This document shows positions 25,114 to 33,681 of a stretch of DNA of 33,681 nt, piece after piece. The DNA comes from Flavobacteriales bacterium (GTDB taxonomy: Bacteria > Bacteroidota > Bacteroidia > Flavobacteriales > BACL11), in the NCBI GenBank assembly GCA_012960835.1, contig DUAL01000030.1:11270-44950 (forward strand), read 5' to 3'. How positions within the stretch are numbered: position 1 is the stretch's first letter; every line of letters starts with the position of its first letter. Made by a program: the position numbers and the translations under genes. Under the pieces are notes generated by a model that was not told where the DNA came from, ran no database searches, and saw only the letters and a program-made list of their open reading frames with translations.

Positions 25114-25895
25114 GTTTTCTGGATTTTATAGAATTTAATTTTATTAGCATTATTGATATTGTATTGGTTGCCATACTAATGTATCAGTTATACAAATTGG
25201 TAAGAGGAACGGTAGCAATCAATATTTTTATTGGTCTAACTTCTATCTATTTGCTTTGGAAATTGGTAGATGCCTTGCATATGGAGTTATTAAGTGAGAT
25301 TTTAGGACAATTTATTGGAGTTGGCGTTATTATTTTGGTAATTGTTTTCCAGCAAGAACTTAGAAAGTTTTTGATTATGATTGGCAGAGCAAAGCTGATA
25401 AAAAATAAAGGATTCTTTAAATTTAATATAGGAGAACAAGACAACAAACTCAATATAGGAATTATTTGCAAAGCCTGTCAGGATTTATCAAACAGTAAAA
25501 CAGGAGCACTACTTGTTATTACCCATACAGATGACTTGGCTTTTTTCTCAGAATCGGGAGTGCAAATTGGATCCGATATAACCATACCATTACTAAAAAG
25601 TATCTTTTTCAAAAATAGTCCTTTACATGATGGAGCAGTAATTATTAGAGATAATAAAATAGTTGCTGCTAGATGTGTTTTACCCGTTACAAACAATACT
25701 AATTTCCCTACCCATTTAGGGATGCGACACAGGGCTGCTGCCGGAATTTCGGAAGATACGGATGCAGTTGTAATTATTGTTTCCGAGCAAAATGGAGAAA
25801 TCTCATTTGCGAAAGAAGGAAAATTACAAAACCATTGTAGCGGAGAAAAGTTAGAAGAATTATTACGCTTTGAAGCAAATAAGCTTAACGCTTAG
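25110..25895 (+). CDS. cdaA: Diadenylate cyclase CdaA (DAC/DisA_N domain)
   Basis: CdaA makes cyclic di-AMP from two ATP at the membrane. This 261-residue protein has three N-terminal membrane helices (about residues 12-85). The DAC domain follows, with SPLHDGAVIIRDNK (DGA motif) and LGMRHRAAAGISEDTDAV (RHR motif), both needed for catalysis. It is coupled to folP through ATGA, a linkage seen widely in this phylum. The regulator CdaR is not nearby. The last 11 bases overlap the 3' end of the convergent def gene. Confidence 0.95.
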   Translation: MSFLDFIEFNFISIIDIVLVAILMYQLYKLVRGTVAINIFIGLTSIYLLWKLVDALHMELLSEILGQFIGVGVIILVIVFQQELRKFLIMIGRAKLIKNKGFFKFNIGEQDNKLNIGIICKACQDLSNSKTGALLVITHTDDLAFFSESGVQIGSDITIPLLKSIFFKNSPLHDGAVIIRDNKIVAARCVLPVTNNTNFPTHLGMRHRAAAGISEDTDAVVIIVSEQNGEISFAKEGKLQNHCSGEKLEELLRFEANKLNA

Positions 25896-26445
25896 GAAAA
25901 CGCATTTTATAACTTATCTCTACTTTTCCTTTTGAAATGTCAGAAAGTTTTCCTTTCAAAACTCTTTTACGTAAAGGGCTGATTTTATCGGTAAATAGAA
26001 TTCCATCCAAATGATCGTACTCATGTTGAATTACCCTAGCGGTAATTCCATCAAATTTTTTCTGCAGTTTTTTAAAATTTTCGTCCAAAAATTCTATTTC
26101 AATTTCAGATTTGCGAGAAATATCTTCCCTAATTTCAGGAATGCTCAAACAACCCTCATTAAATAACCACTTCGGCCCTTCTTCCTTTATCATTTTAGGA
26201 TTGATAAATACTTGTTTCATGGGCTGAATATCATTCTCTTCATCATCAACAAAAGGAGCAGTATCTATAATAAACATACGGATTGATTTATTGATTTGTG
26301 GAGCAGCCAATCCAACACCACTTGCCGCATACATAGTCTCGAACATATCGTCAATAATTTCCGGTAAATCAGGAAAAGATTTTGAGATTTCTTTGCATTT
26401 CTCTCTGAGAATCGGAGAGCCAAAAGCTACAATAGGAAGAATCAT
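25885..26445 (-). CDS. def: Peptide deformylase
   Basis: Def removes the formyl group from the N-terminal methionine of new proteins. This 186-residue enzyme has the three motifs that form the metal site: GVGLAAPQI, EGCLSIPE and HEYDHLDGILF. It is preceded by the moxR-like gene with a 3-nt gap and is the last gene of the guaB-to-def run. Its 3' end overlaps that of cdaA on the other strand by 11 nt. Confidence 0.98.
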   Translation of the reverse strand: MILPIVAFGSPILREKCKEISKSFPDLPEIIDDMFETMYAASGVGLAAPQINKSIRMFIIDTAPFVDDEENDIQPMKQVFINPKMIKEEGPKWLFNEGCLSIPEIREDISRKSEIEIEFLDENFKKLQKKFDGITARVIQHEYDHLDGILFTDKISPLRKRVLKGKLSDISKGKVEISYKMRFPKR

Positions 26446-26448
26446 ATT

Positions 26449-27420
26449 TTATAAAATGATGTCGATAATATCATCCACAGTAATCCCTTCTGCTTCTGCT
26501 TTATAATTCCTTATTATTCGGTGTCGGAGAATTGGCTTTGCTACTGCTTTTACATCTTCAATATCAGGGGAGTATTTACCGTTTATTGCGGCATAACATT
26601 TTGCACCCAAAAGCATAAACTGAGAAGCTCTAGGGCCAGCTCCCCATGAAATATACTGCTGTACCTTTTCTGAAGCCATCTCAGTATCGGGGCGGGTTTT
26701 TGCTACTAAGGAAACTGCATACTCTATCACATTGTCATTCACAGGGATTTTCCTAAGAATATTCTGATGAAATACAATGTCTTCTGCATCCATTACTTTA
26801 TTTAAAGTAGCTGAATAATCAGAGGTTGTTTGTTTAACAATTTGGATTTCCTCATTATAATTAGGATAATCTAAAATCACATTGAACATAAATCGATCTA
26901 ATTGGGCTTCTGGCAAAGGATATGTACCTTCTTGTTCGATAGGGTTTTGGGTTGCCAGCACAAAAAACGGATTCTCTAATTCGTATTTATTTCCAGCATT
27001 AGTAACAGAGCGTTCCTGCATGGCTTCCAAAAGTGCGGATTGGGTTTTTGGTGGCGTTCTGTTTATCTCATCTGCTAAAATAATATTGGCAAATAAAGGG
27101 CCTTTTATAAATTTGAAATTTCTACTCTCATCCAAAATTTCAGCACCCACAATGTCTGAAGGCATTAAATCAGGTGTAAACTGGATTCTGTTGAATTTTA
27201 GCCCTAAGCAATCTGCAATGGTTTGCACCAATAGAGTTTTTGCCAATCCTGGAACACCAACTAAAAGACAATGCCCCTTGCTAAAAATAGAAATTAAAAC
27301 TTGGTCAACTACCTCATCTTGCCCAACAATTACTTTGGCTATTTCTGTTCTAAAATTTTTGAAAACCTTTGCAAAAGCATCAATCGCTTTAACATCCGAA
27401 TTTATTAGTTGTTCATCCAT
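26449..27420 (-). CDS. MoxR-family AAA+ ATPase
   Basis: This AAA+ ATPase of the MoxR class works as a chaperone-like factor in the maturation of partner proteins, often with VWA-domain proteins and DUF58 proteins. Motifs are Walker A GVPGLAKT, Walker B ILADEINR, sensor 1 ATQNPIEQEGTYPLPEAQLDRF, and a C-terminal lid with SWGAGPRASQ. The track start at 27438 overlaps the surA-like gene by 16 nt. The second methionine at 27420 (MDEQLINSDVK) avoids the overlap and gives 323 residues; both are possible. The usual DUF58/VWA partners are not beside it, which is unusual for this family. Confidence 0.93.
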   Translation of the reverse strand: MDEQLINSDVKAIDAFAKVFKNFRTEIAKVIVGQDEVVDQVLISIFSKGHCLLVGVPGLAKTLLVQTIADCLGLKFNRIQFTPDLMPSDIVGAEILDESRNFKFIKGPLFANIILADEINRTPPKTQSALLEAMQERSVTNAGNKYELENPFFVLATQNPIEQEGTYPLPEAQLDRFMFNVILDYPNYNEEIQIVKQTTSDYSATLNKVMDAEDIVFHQNILRKIPVNDNVIEYAVSLVAKTRPDTEMASEKVQQYISWGAGPRASQFMLLGAKCYAAINGKYSPDIEDVKAVAKPILRHRIIRNYKAEAEGITVDDIIDIIL

Positions 27421-27422
27421 AT

Positions 27423-28751
27423 TTATAAAATTATCCATTTATGATCAAAAGTACAATCCTTTAAGCTATTTCCTAATTTAATATAGGTTTTTTCTATTTT
27501 TTCTTCTAACCAATCATTTATTGTTTCTTGTTTCTTTTCTGATAATGTTACATTCCGAATTTTATCGTAATCCTCAGTTAAGTTAGCCGTATGTGCTATG
27601 GTTTTTTTTCTTAGTTTTATGAGTCGGTACGCTTTTCTCCCATCATCTGTTTGCATAATCATTGGTGCCGATATTTCATTTTCACTCATTTTTTCAATTA
27701 CAAAATACAAAGTTGGATCCAAATCTTTCATAATAAACATACTAGAACCAGAATTAGGATTTATGAGTAATCCCTCATTGTTTTTACTCTCATCATCCGA
27801 AAAATTCAATGCCGCTTTTTCAAAAGTTATTTTTCCATCAGAAATCTGCTTTGCAATATCCTCAATTTCCGATTTTAGCTCCATAAGTTGAGTGGAAGAA
27901 ACTTTTGGTTTTAAAAGAATATGTCGCACATTTATCTGCTCTCCCCTTCTTTCTATCAGTTGAATGATATGATAACCAAATTCACTTTTAATAATATCAG
28001 AAAGTTCATCTCCTTTTAGCTTATAAGCTGCCGCTTCAAATGCTGGAACCAAATCGCCCCTCCCTACAAAACCTAATTCTCCTCCATTTTTTGCAGAACC
28101 AGGATCGTCAGAATAAAGGGTAGCTAATACCTTAAAATCTTCTCCTTTTATTATCCTCTCTTTAAAAGTTTCTAATTTATTTTTTATCCTTTCTTTTTCC
28201 TCAACTGAAATTTCTGGTTTTAAAACTATTTGGGAAATTTCAACTTCTGCCTCAACCGTAGGAAGGCTGTCTTTTGCTAAATTGTTAAAATAGTTTTTTA
28301 CTTCTGAAGGAGTAACTTTCACTCCAGCAGTAATACCTCCTTGCATTCTTTGTGAAAGTAATTGATCGTTTATTAAATCTCGAAATTCTGATTTTATTTC
28401 AATAATAGATTTTCCATAAAACTCTTCTAATTTTTCTTTGCTTCCCACTTGTCCTACAAAATAACGGATTCTTTTTTCCAATTCACTCTCAATTTCTTGT
28501 TCCGATATTTCCAAGCTATCAATTTTTGCTTGGTTTAAAAGCAGTTTCTGATACAATAAATCTTCAATAATCCTGCATTTTATCTCGCCCCTATTTGTAT
28601 ACCCTTGCGCTAAATATTGTTGGTATTGGGTCTCAATATCAGAGGTGAGAATAATTTCATTTCCAATTATTGCTTCTACGCCATCAATCACTTTTTGGCA
28701 GTAGATTTTACTGCTAAAAAGCAAAAGTGCTATAAGGATATATTTTTTCAT
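27423..28751 (-). CDS. SurA-like periplasmic peptidyl-prolyl isomerase
   Basis: This 442-residue periplasmic chaperone/foldase has a signal peptide (MKKYILIALLLFSSKIYCQ) followed by a SurA N-terminal chaperone region (VIDGVEAIIGNEIILTSDIE, LLYQKLLLNQAKID). Two parvulin-type units follow. The first, around residues 168-270, is canonical (EISQIVLKPE, FKVLATLYSDDPGSAKNGGELGFVGRG, FGYHIIQL). The second (about 272-385) starts with NVRHILLKP and is more diverged. SurA assists folding of outer-membrane beta-barrels. It is the third of three consecutive PPIase-type genes and shares four bases with the preceding lipoprotein gene. Confidence 0.92.
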   Translation of the reverse strand: MKKYILIALLLFSSKIYCQKVIDGVEAIIGNEIILTSDIETQYQQYLAQGYTNRGEIKCRIIEDLLYQKLLLNQAKIDSLEISEQEIESELEKRIRYFVGQVGSKEKLEEFYGKSIIEIKSEFRDLINDQLLSQRMQGGITAGVKVTPSEVKNYFNNLAKDSLPTVEAEVEISQIVLKPEISVEEKERIKNKLETFKERIIKGEDFKVLATLYSDDPGSAKNGGELGFVGRGDLVPAFEAAAYKLKGDELSDIIKSEFGYHIIQLIERRGEQINVRHILLKPKVSSTQLMELKSEIEDIAKQISDGKITFEKAALNFSDDESKNNEGLLINPNSGSSMFIMKDLDPTLYFVIEKMSENEISAPMIMQTDDGRKAYRLIKLRKKTIAHTANLTEDYDKIRNVTLSEKKQETINDWLEEKIEKTYIKLGNSLKDCTFDHKWIIL

Positions 28752-29596
28752 TGATGTATTTTAATTTTATTTGTTGAAATTGCTTTCTGATATAACTTAT
28801 CTTCTAAATCTTTCAAAAACAACAATTTATTTCTATTTAAAATTATTTCTCTAATTTTTTCTTGCACCAAACTTAACGGACTTCTGCTGCCTTTTATTTG
28901 ATATCCATGAATAAATAAAAAATATTTGCTACTATCAGCAGTATAGCTGTAATATTTATTACTACTTAAATAATAGGTTGAATTCTTCACTTCCATTGGC
29001 AACTTGTCGGCAAACTTAGAAAAATAAACCCATTTGGATTCATCTAAATGATAGTCAGCAGCAAATTGTCTGCAATACTCTATTAAATCTTCTTTATCTT
29101 CCTCTTTGTTTGAACGAAATAATTTGCGTAACAAATCTAATTTTGGAGCGTCAAAAGCCGTTTTTACATATCTTCCTTTAAATATATTTTCTTTTAATTC
29201 CAACTCATCCAAATTCTTATCATAATAATTTTGAATTTCTGCTTTTGTAACAACTGTATCAAAATTTTGCTTTATCAATTCTTGCTGATAGGCATAAATA
29301 AGTAGTGAATTTCTATAATCGTCAATTCTATCTTCTACATCCTTGAGAGCATCCGTCAAATTCATTTCGGCTTGCGCCACCAAAAGCTGTTTTTTTATCC
29401 AACTATCGATATAACTTTGTACAAATGCGGCACTATCGGTTTTATCCTCAGGAAGAGAGTTGCTTATTTCAGAAAAATACAAATCTTTATCGTACAAACT
29501 AACCAACAACTTATCATCAGAAGACAAGCCATTGCAAGCCATAAAAAATAATGCAGTACAATAAAGGAAAAGATAGTGTTTCACTTTCAAAACCAC
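28748..29596 (-). CDS. PPIase-like lipoprotein with degenerate parvulin region
   Basis: This predicted lipoprotein of 282 residues starts at GTG, with the lipobox FMAC (C21). It has a SurA-like helical N-terminal part (SYIDSWIKKQLLVAQAEMNL, RNSLLIYAYQQELIKQNFD, VTKAEIQNYYDKNLDEL). The C-terminal half is in the place of a parvulin domain. It lacks the conserved HIL...YS.D....GG.LG pattern of its two neighbours, so isomerase activity is doubtful. It is placed exactly between two recognisable PPIase genes (gaps of 4 nt and an overlap of 4 nt), so a joint role in outer-membrane protein folding is likely. A second GTG at 29584 is an alternative start. Confidence 0.8.
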   Translation of the reverse strand: MVLKVKHYLFLYCTALFFMACNGLSSDDKLLVSLYDKDLYFSEISNSLPEDKTDSAAFVQSYIDSWIKKQLLVAQAEMNLTDALKDVEDRIDDYRNSLLIYAYQQELIKQNFDTVVTKAEIQNYYDKNLDELELKENIFKGRYVKTAFDAPKLDLLRKLFRSNKEEDKEDLIEYCRQFAADYHLDESKWVYFSKFADKLPMEVKNSTYYLSSNKYYSYTADSSKYFLFIHGYQIKGSRSPLSLVQEKIREIILNRNKLLFLKDLEDKLYQKAISTNKIKIHQ

Positions 29597-29600
29597 TTGC

Positions 29601-31556
29601 TTATCGAATTAAAGAATGGAGAACCTGAGCATTAGCCCTTACCTGATACTTTTCTTTTAACTCATCTAACCATTGCTTTTCCAAGAAATCCTGATAATCT
29701 GAAATAACTTTACCTTTTGTTTCTGAAAGCTCTTTTTGTTGTGGAGGAATTAATGCTAAAATATCTACAATGATTATAGAACCATCTTTGCCTTTAATAT
29801 TTTTACTTATACCAATATTCCTACCAGCTTCATTTACATAATCATTCTCCTGTTGAGAATATTTTTTTCCTAGAATCTGAAGGTTTAATGGCGAGCTATA
29901 ATTTACCTTTTTTAGCACATCTTCATCAGTCAAATACAGCATTCTGTGTCGTTTTTTAATTTGTCTTAAAGTTTTTTTGGCAACTGTTTCATCAATACAA
30001 GTATATATTTTTGCTTCCACCCTTTCGCCCCACATATAATTTTCTTTATTGTTGTTAAAGAATGTTTGTAATCCTAAAGTATCCTTTATAGCTTTTGTCC
30101 AAACTTTATCATCCATTAAATCAAAAAGAAGAATACCATCCGTATATTCTTGTAATAATGACTTAAATTCAGGATACTTTTCCTCTAATCTGCTGTTTTC
30201 ATAACTCAGACAACTCTCACTTACAAAGGCCTTATACAAATCATTAAAATAAGTTTGATAATTATCTTTTACCTGCATTTGATTTGCCAGAATAAATGCA
30301 ATAAAATCAGCTTGGGTATAATAATTTGCATCTAAAACAAACAGGTTTCTTTTGAGTAAATTTGTTTTTTCGGAAGCCCATTTTCCTTTAGACAAACTCT
30401 CATCAATGTATTTTGAAATTTCGTTTAATCTGCTGCTGTATTGCTTAAAATTATACTCTTTTTTAATTTTGCTAATTAGTGCCTTATCTCGCAAAGCATT
30501 TCTGGAATCTTGATTGACTTTCTTTTCTAAATTATCTTTTACATCCTCAAAAGCAGGAATAGGTTTTTTTTCTAAAAGCTTGACTACATGCCAACCGAAA
30601 GGAGTTTTAAAAACAGTACTAGTCTCATCAATGGTTTGTAATAAAAAGGCGGCATTCTCAAATTCCTTTACCATCTTTCCTACGCCAAACCAAGGGATAC
30701 TCCCTCCCTTTACAGCTGTGGCTCTATCCTCTGAAAACTGTTTAGCTAAGTCGCTAAAATCCTCTCCATTTTTTAGTTTTATGGCAATCTCCTCAATCTT
30801 AGTTTTACTAATATTAATCGCTTCCTCTGAAGCATCTTTTGCTAATTTAAACATGATGTGGGCTACCTTCACCTCTCCAATTGCCTTCCTTTTATCATTC
30901 ACTTTTATCAGATGATAACCATACTTTGTTCTAACTGGCTTAGATATTTTCCCTATTTCTGTATTATATGCCGCATTCTCGAAAGGATAAACCATCATAA
31001 AAACAGTAAAATAACCCAAACTTCCTCCATTATTTATAGCTGATTTGTCATCAGAATATTGCTTGGCTGCATGATAGAAGTCCATTCCTTTAAGGATTTT
31101 ATTCCGAATATCTGTTGCTTTTTTATATGCTTTTAGTGTGTCGGTAGGAGTTGCTTTTTCAGCTATTGCAAATAAAATATGGCTTGCATTTACATCTTCT
31201 TGCATTCGCTCGTATGCCTCTTCTATTAATTTTTCATCAAATTGATTGTCACTCAAATAGGGCTTTGCCAATTGATTTCTGTACATGGCGAGTTCATTTA
31301 CAAATGCAGCAATAGTATCGTATTTTAGCTCTTTTGCTTCTTTTACTTTCAAACGAAAATTAATAAACAGTTGCATATAGTCATTCAAATACTCCTTGGT
31401 AATGATAGAGTCATTGTGGTTATTTTTTAAGAATATCGCTTTAAACTCACCAAGAGTGATGTTATCTTCTCCTACACTTAAAATTACTTCATTGTTTTGT
31501 GCAAAAGACAAAGAACAAAAAAGACCAATACAAAATACTAACACATTTTTTTTCAT
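29601..31556 (-). CDS. Periplasmic peptidyl-prolyl isomerase with two parvulin domains
   Basis: This 651-residue periplasmic PPIase has the signal peptide MKKNVLVFCIGLFCSLSFAQ. Two parvulin (PpiC) domains lie at about residues 123-222 (NASHILFAIAEK, QYSDDKSAINNGGSLGYFT, YGYHLIKVND) and 230-330 (KVAHIMFKLAKD, QFSEDRATAVKGGSIPWFG, FGWHVVKLLEK). The C-terminal 320 residues are helical and unassigned, perhaps a chaperone module. It follows guaB by 19 nt with no visible promoter and leads the three-gene foldase cluster. Confidence 0.92.
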   Translation of the reverse strand: MKKNVLVFCIGLFCSLSFAQNNEVILSVGEDNITLGEFKAIFLKNNHNDSIITKEYLNDYMQLFINFRLKVKEAKELKYDTIAAFVNELAMYRNQLAKPYLSDNQFDEKLIEEAYERMQEDVNASHILFAIAEKATPTDTLKAYKKATDIRNKILKGMDFYHAAKQYSDDKSAINNGGSLGYFTVFMMVYPFENAAYNTEIGKISKPVRTKYGYHLIKVNDKRKAIGEVKVAHIMFKLAKDASEEAINISKTKIEEIAIKLKNGEDFSDLAKQFSEDRATAVKGGSIPWFGVGKMVKEFENAAFLLQTIDETSTVFKTPFGWHVVKLLEKKPIPAFEDVKDNLEKKVNQDSRNALRDKALISKIKKEYNFKQYSSRLNEISKYIDESLSKGKWASEKTNLLKRNLFVLDANYYTQADFIAFILANQMQVKDNYQTYFNDLYKAFVSESCLSYENSRLEEKYPEFKSLLQEYTDGILLFDLMDDKVWTKAIKDTLGLQTFFNNNKENYMWGERVEAKIYTCIDETVAKKTLRQIKKRHRMLYLTDEDVLKKVNYSSPLNLQILGKKYSQQENDYVNEAGRNIGISKNIKGKDGSIIIVDILALIPPQQKELSETKGKVISDYQDFLEKQWLDELKEKYQVRANAQVLHSLIR

Positions 31557-31575
31557 GCTTATTTTATTTTTAAAT

Positions 31576-33042
31576 TTATTTTCGACTATAATTTGGAGCT
31601 TCCCTTGTTATAGTTACATCATGAGGATGGCTTTCCGTAACTCCTGCGGCTGTAATTTTTATGAATCTAGCTTTTGCTAAATCTGTTATGTTTTTAGCAC
31701 CACAATAACCCATTCCAGCCCTTAATCCTCCAATCATTTGATGTATTACTTCTGATAAAGCACCTTTATAAGCTACTCTACCAACAATCCCTTCTGGTAC
31801 TAATTTCTTTGGATCATTTTCAGTAGTTTGAAAATACCTGTCCTTTGAGCCATCCTGCATAGCATCCACTGAACCCATCCCGCGAAATGTTTTGAATTTT
31901 CTTCCCTCAAAAATAATAGTTTCACCAGGAGCTTCTTCCACTCCAGCAATTAAGGAGCCTAACATTACAGTACTAGAGCCTGCAACCAATGCTTTTACAA
32001 TATCTCCAGAATACCTTATTCCTCCATCCGCAATTACAGGAATATTATTCTTTTTTGCTACCTCATTTACATCCAAAAGAGCAGTAAGTTGAGGAACCCC
32101 AATTCCTGCAATAATTCTGGTAGTACAAATTGAACCAGGACCAATTCCTACTTTTATGGCATCTGCACCAGCATCAATAAGAGCTTTTGCCGCTTTTGCA
32201 GTAGCGATATTTCCTACCACAACATCCAATTTTGGGTAGTCCGATTTTATTTTCTTTAACAAATCAATTACTCCTTTTGAATGTCCATGAGCTGTATCAA
32301 TAATGATTGCATCAACTGATACTTTTACTAGTGCTGCAACCCTTTCAAAAACATCAGTAGTTACGCCAACAGCCGCAACAACTCTTAATCTTCCATACTT
32401 ATCTTTGCAAGCGTTAGGACGCATCCTGTTTTTAATAATGTCCTTAAAAGTAATTAGCCCAACTAGTTCATTATTTTTGTTTACTACTGGCAACTTTTCA
32501 ATTTTGTTTTCTTGCAGAATGTGTTCCGCATTTTCTAAATCAGCAATTTCAGTAGTAATAATGTTATCAGTAGTCATGATTTGCTTAATCGGTAAGCTCA
32601 AATCTTTCTCGAATCTTAAATCTCTATTAGTTACTATGCCCACTAATTCATTTTTCTTATTTATAATTGGAATTCCTCCAATTTTAAATTCTTGCATGAT
32701 ATTCATAGCATCCCCTACCTTGGCTTCAACCAATAAAGTTATGGGATCTAAAATCATTCCACTTTCTGATCGTTTTACTTTTCTCACTTCATTTGCCTGA
32801 TTTTCGATACTCATGTTTTTGTGCAAAACACCAATACCACCTTCTTGGGCGATTGCGATAGCCATTCCTGCTTCTGTAACCGTATCCATTGCTGCAGAAA
32901 CGATAGGAATATTTAACTTTATATTTTTGGTGAAATTTGTAGTTACACCCACACAAGATGGCAATACCTCAGAATAATCAGGAACAACCAATACATCATC
33001 ATAGGTAAGCCCTTCTGATATAAGTTTGTTCTGTTGTTTCAT
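31576..33042 (-). CDS. guaB: Inosine-5'-monophosphate dehydrogenase
   Basis: GuaB oxidises IMP to XMP with NAD+, the committed step to guanine nucleotides. The 488 residues show [16 protein letters not shown] at the start, a pair of CBS domains (about residues 95-205), and [13 protein letters not shown]. The catalytic cysteine loop is [22 protein letters not shown], and the flap sequence contains [13 protein letters not shown]. The track begins at 33069, inside a TATTTTTG box (33065-33072). The ATG at 33042 ([12 protein letters not shown]) is the realistic start, giving an 18-nt leader. It is the first gene of a run to def. Confidence 0.98.
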   Translation of the reverse strand: MKQQNKLISEGLTYDDVLVVPDYSEVLPSCVGVTTNFTKNIKLNIPIVSAAMDTVTEAGMAIAIAQEGGIGVLHKNMSIENQANEVRKVKRSESGMILDPITLLVEAKVGDAMNIMQEFKIGGIPIINKKNELVGIVTNRDLRFEKDLSLPIKQIMTTDNIITTEIADLENAEHILQENKIEKLPVVNKNNELVGLITFKDIIKNRMRPNACKDKYGRLRVVAAVGVTTDVFERVAALVKVSVDAIIIDTAHGHSKGVIDLLKKIKSDYPKLDVVVGNIATAKAAKALIDAGADAIKVGIGPGSICTTRIIAGIGVPQLTALLDVNEVAKKNNIPVIADGGIRYSGDIVKALVAGSSTVMLGSLIAGVEEAPGETIIFEGRKFKTFRGMGSVDAMQDGSKDRYFQTTENDPKKLVPEGIVGRVAYKGALSEVIHQMIGGLRAGMGYCGAKNITDLAKARFIKITAAGVTESHPHDVTITREAPNYSRK

Positions 33043-33064
33043 ATTCTGTTTTTTAAAAATTGTG

Positions 33065-33072
33065 TGCAAAAA
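33065..33072 (-). promoter_or_regulatory. -7 box for the guaB-to-def run
   Basis: The minus strand reads TATTTTTG with a predicted start near 33060. It decides the guaB start codon in favour of 33042 and lies just after the terminator of the upstream gene. Confidence 0.55.
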
Positions 33073-33095
33073 TAGTTAAAATATCAGTTCAAAAG

Positions 33096-33120
33096 ACAAA
33101 AAAAAGTCCCAAAAATGGGA
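33096..33120 (-). terminator. Intrinsic terminator after the T9SS cargo gene
   Basis: On the minus strand AGTCCCA-TTTT-TGGGACT forms a perfect 7-bp stem with a four-base loop, followed by a run of seven further T. It begins 23 nt after the stop of the 33144 gene and ends 24 nt before the guaB promoter box. Confidence 0.85.
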
Positions 33121-33143
33121 CTCTTATTTTTATGTGATCTTTC

Positions 33144-33681
33144 TTATCTTATTAAACTTACAATATCTGTTTTTTCTGTGAGCATTCCAACTCCATTTAT
33201 GTATTGAACATGATAGACATAATTTCCATTCTGTGCAGGATTGCCTAAATAATTTCCATCCCATCCTTTAGAGGGGTCATTAGTCCTAAAAATTTCATGC
33301 CCCCATTTATCATAAATTGCAAATGAATAGCCAATTTCAGAAACAAAAGAGGTTATAGGATGAAATATTTCATTATGCTCATCATCATTTGGGGTAAAGG
33401 TGTTTGGCACAATTAAAACAGGAACTTGTGAAATACAAGATATATTCGACAGACTTCTTTCAACAAAACCATAAGGATTTGTATTCCCCTCTAATGCCTC
33501 AACATAATAACAAAACCGGCCGTTTCCATCTGTATATTCAACTACATTATCATTATAAAAATAGTTCTCGCTTCCACCAGAAAAGGTTGCTAATGGAATG
33601 GCTGAGAAATCACCTCTGTTAACCGAACGATAAAGATTATATACTACATCATCACCAAGCCAACCATCATAATCATTAAAC
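33144..33681 (-). CDS. T9SS type B sorting-domain protein (C-terminal part; cut by window edge)
   Basis: This is the C-terminal end of a secreted or surface protein exported by the type IX secretion system. The track shows only 33144-33410 from a GTG, but the frame stays open to the window edge, giving about 179 residues. The last 90 residues are the gliding-motility-associated (type B) C-terminal domain: PNTFTPNDDEHNEIF, YSFAIYDKWGHEIF, GWDGNYLG, GNYVYHVQY and the ending VSLIR. Before it is a fibronectin-III-like or PKD-like stretch (YNLYRSVN, GRFCYYVEALEG, ERSLSNISC). The N-terminus, length and function are unknown. An intrinsic terminator follows. Confidence 0.93.
   Translation of the reverse strand, partial: FNDYDGWLGDDVVYNLYRSVNRGDFSAIPLATFSGGSENYFYNDNVVEYTDGNGRFCYYVEALEGNTNPYGFVERSLSNISCISQVPVLIVPNTFTPNDDEHNEIFHPITSFVSEIGYSFAIYDKWGHEIFRTNDPSKGWDGNYLGNPAQNGNYVYHVQYINGVGMLTEKTDIVSLIR

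Noticed and set aside
26882-27481. 199-aa plus-strand ORF, the longest shadow in the track
   Set aside because: It is fully antisense to the moxR and surA-like genes, whose motifs are clear; the translation has no family features.
32303-32800. 165-aa plus-strand ORF
   Set aside because: It is antisense to the CBS and catalytic parts of guaB; low-complexity Ser/Thr/Ile composition is typical of a shadow frame.

Overview
The window is chromosomal DNA from a low-GC member of the Bacteroidota, probably a Flavobacteriales-like lineage. Three things support this. Promoter-like boxes fit TAnnTTTG, the -7 element of this phylum, and Shine-Dalgarno sequences are nearly absent. A type IX secretion (type B) C-terminal sorting domain lies at the right edge. 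The gene neighbourhoods are typical of the phylum (folP-cdaA, a parvulin cluster next to surA, a BtuB receptor with YncE-like lipoproteins). Genes are tightly packed. I see no insertion sequence, prophage, CRISPR array or rRNA. Most of the window is ordinary core genome.

Layout, left to right. (1) 1-2459, minus strand: ligA (cut by the edge), a PCC/DUF296 protein and prmC. (2) 2494-5439, plus strand: a ribD gene fused to an ASCH domain, an EamA transporter and a YigZ/IMPACT protein, overlapping end to end. (3) 5445-9767, minus strand: a vitamin B12 uptake locus. It has a TAnnTTTG box, a cobalamin riboswitch, a BtuB-like TonB receptor and two BtuG-like beta-propeller lipoproteins. The second lipoprotein sits behind an intrinsic terminator and has its own promoter-like box. 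(4) 9806-12014, minus strand: HMG-CoA lyase, pyrD and a small XRE regulator. (5) 12288-14624: a metal locus, with an outer-membrane protein gene diverging from a DtxR-type regulator and a ZIP transporter around a dyad operator. (6) smpB on the plus strand and tRNA-Arg(ACG) on the minus strand. (7) 24232 down to 15301, minus strand: a long operon of DUF1599, BT_3928/DoxX-like, ABC permease, tpiA, a giant exported protein of unknown function, plsY and clpS. (8) 24277-25895, plus strand: folP-cdaA. (9) 33042 down to 25885, minus strand: guaB, a double-parvulin PPIase, a degenerate PPIase-like lipoprotein, a SurA-like PPIase, a MoxR ATPase and def, spaced like one transcription unit. (10) The right edge holds the C-terminus of a T9SS cargo protein, followed by an intrinsic terminator.

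The most interesting items are these. RibD and ASCH are fused in frame, and the ASCH part has no start codon of its own. Four genes (prmC, ribD, dtxR, smpB) have a TAnnTTTG box exactly 4 nt before the start codon, which predicts leaderless mRNAs; prmC and ribD are divergent and share a 34-nt gap. The second BtuG-like gene is apparently uncoupled from the riboswitch. The 1,483-residue exported protein contains a winged-helix-like segment. I did not find a convincing new defence or mobile system. All assignments come from reading the sequence and from family knowledge; no database search was run.
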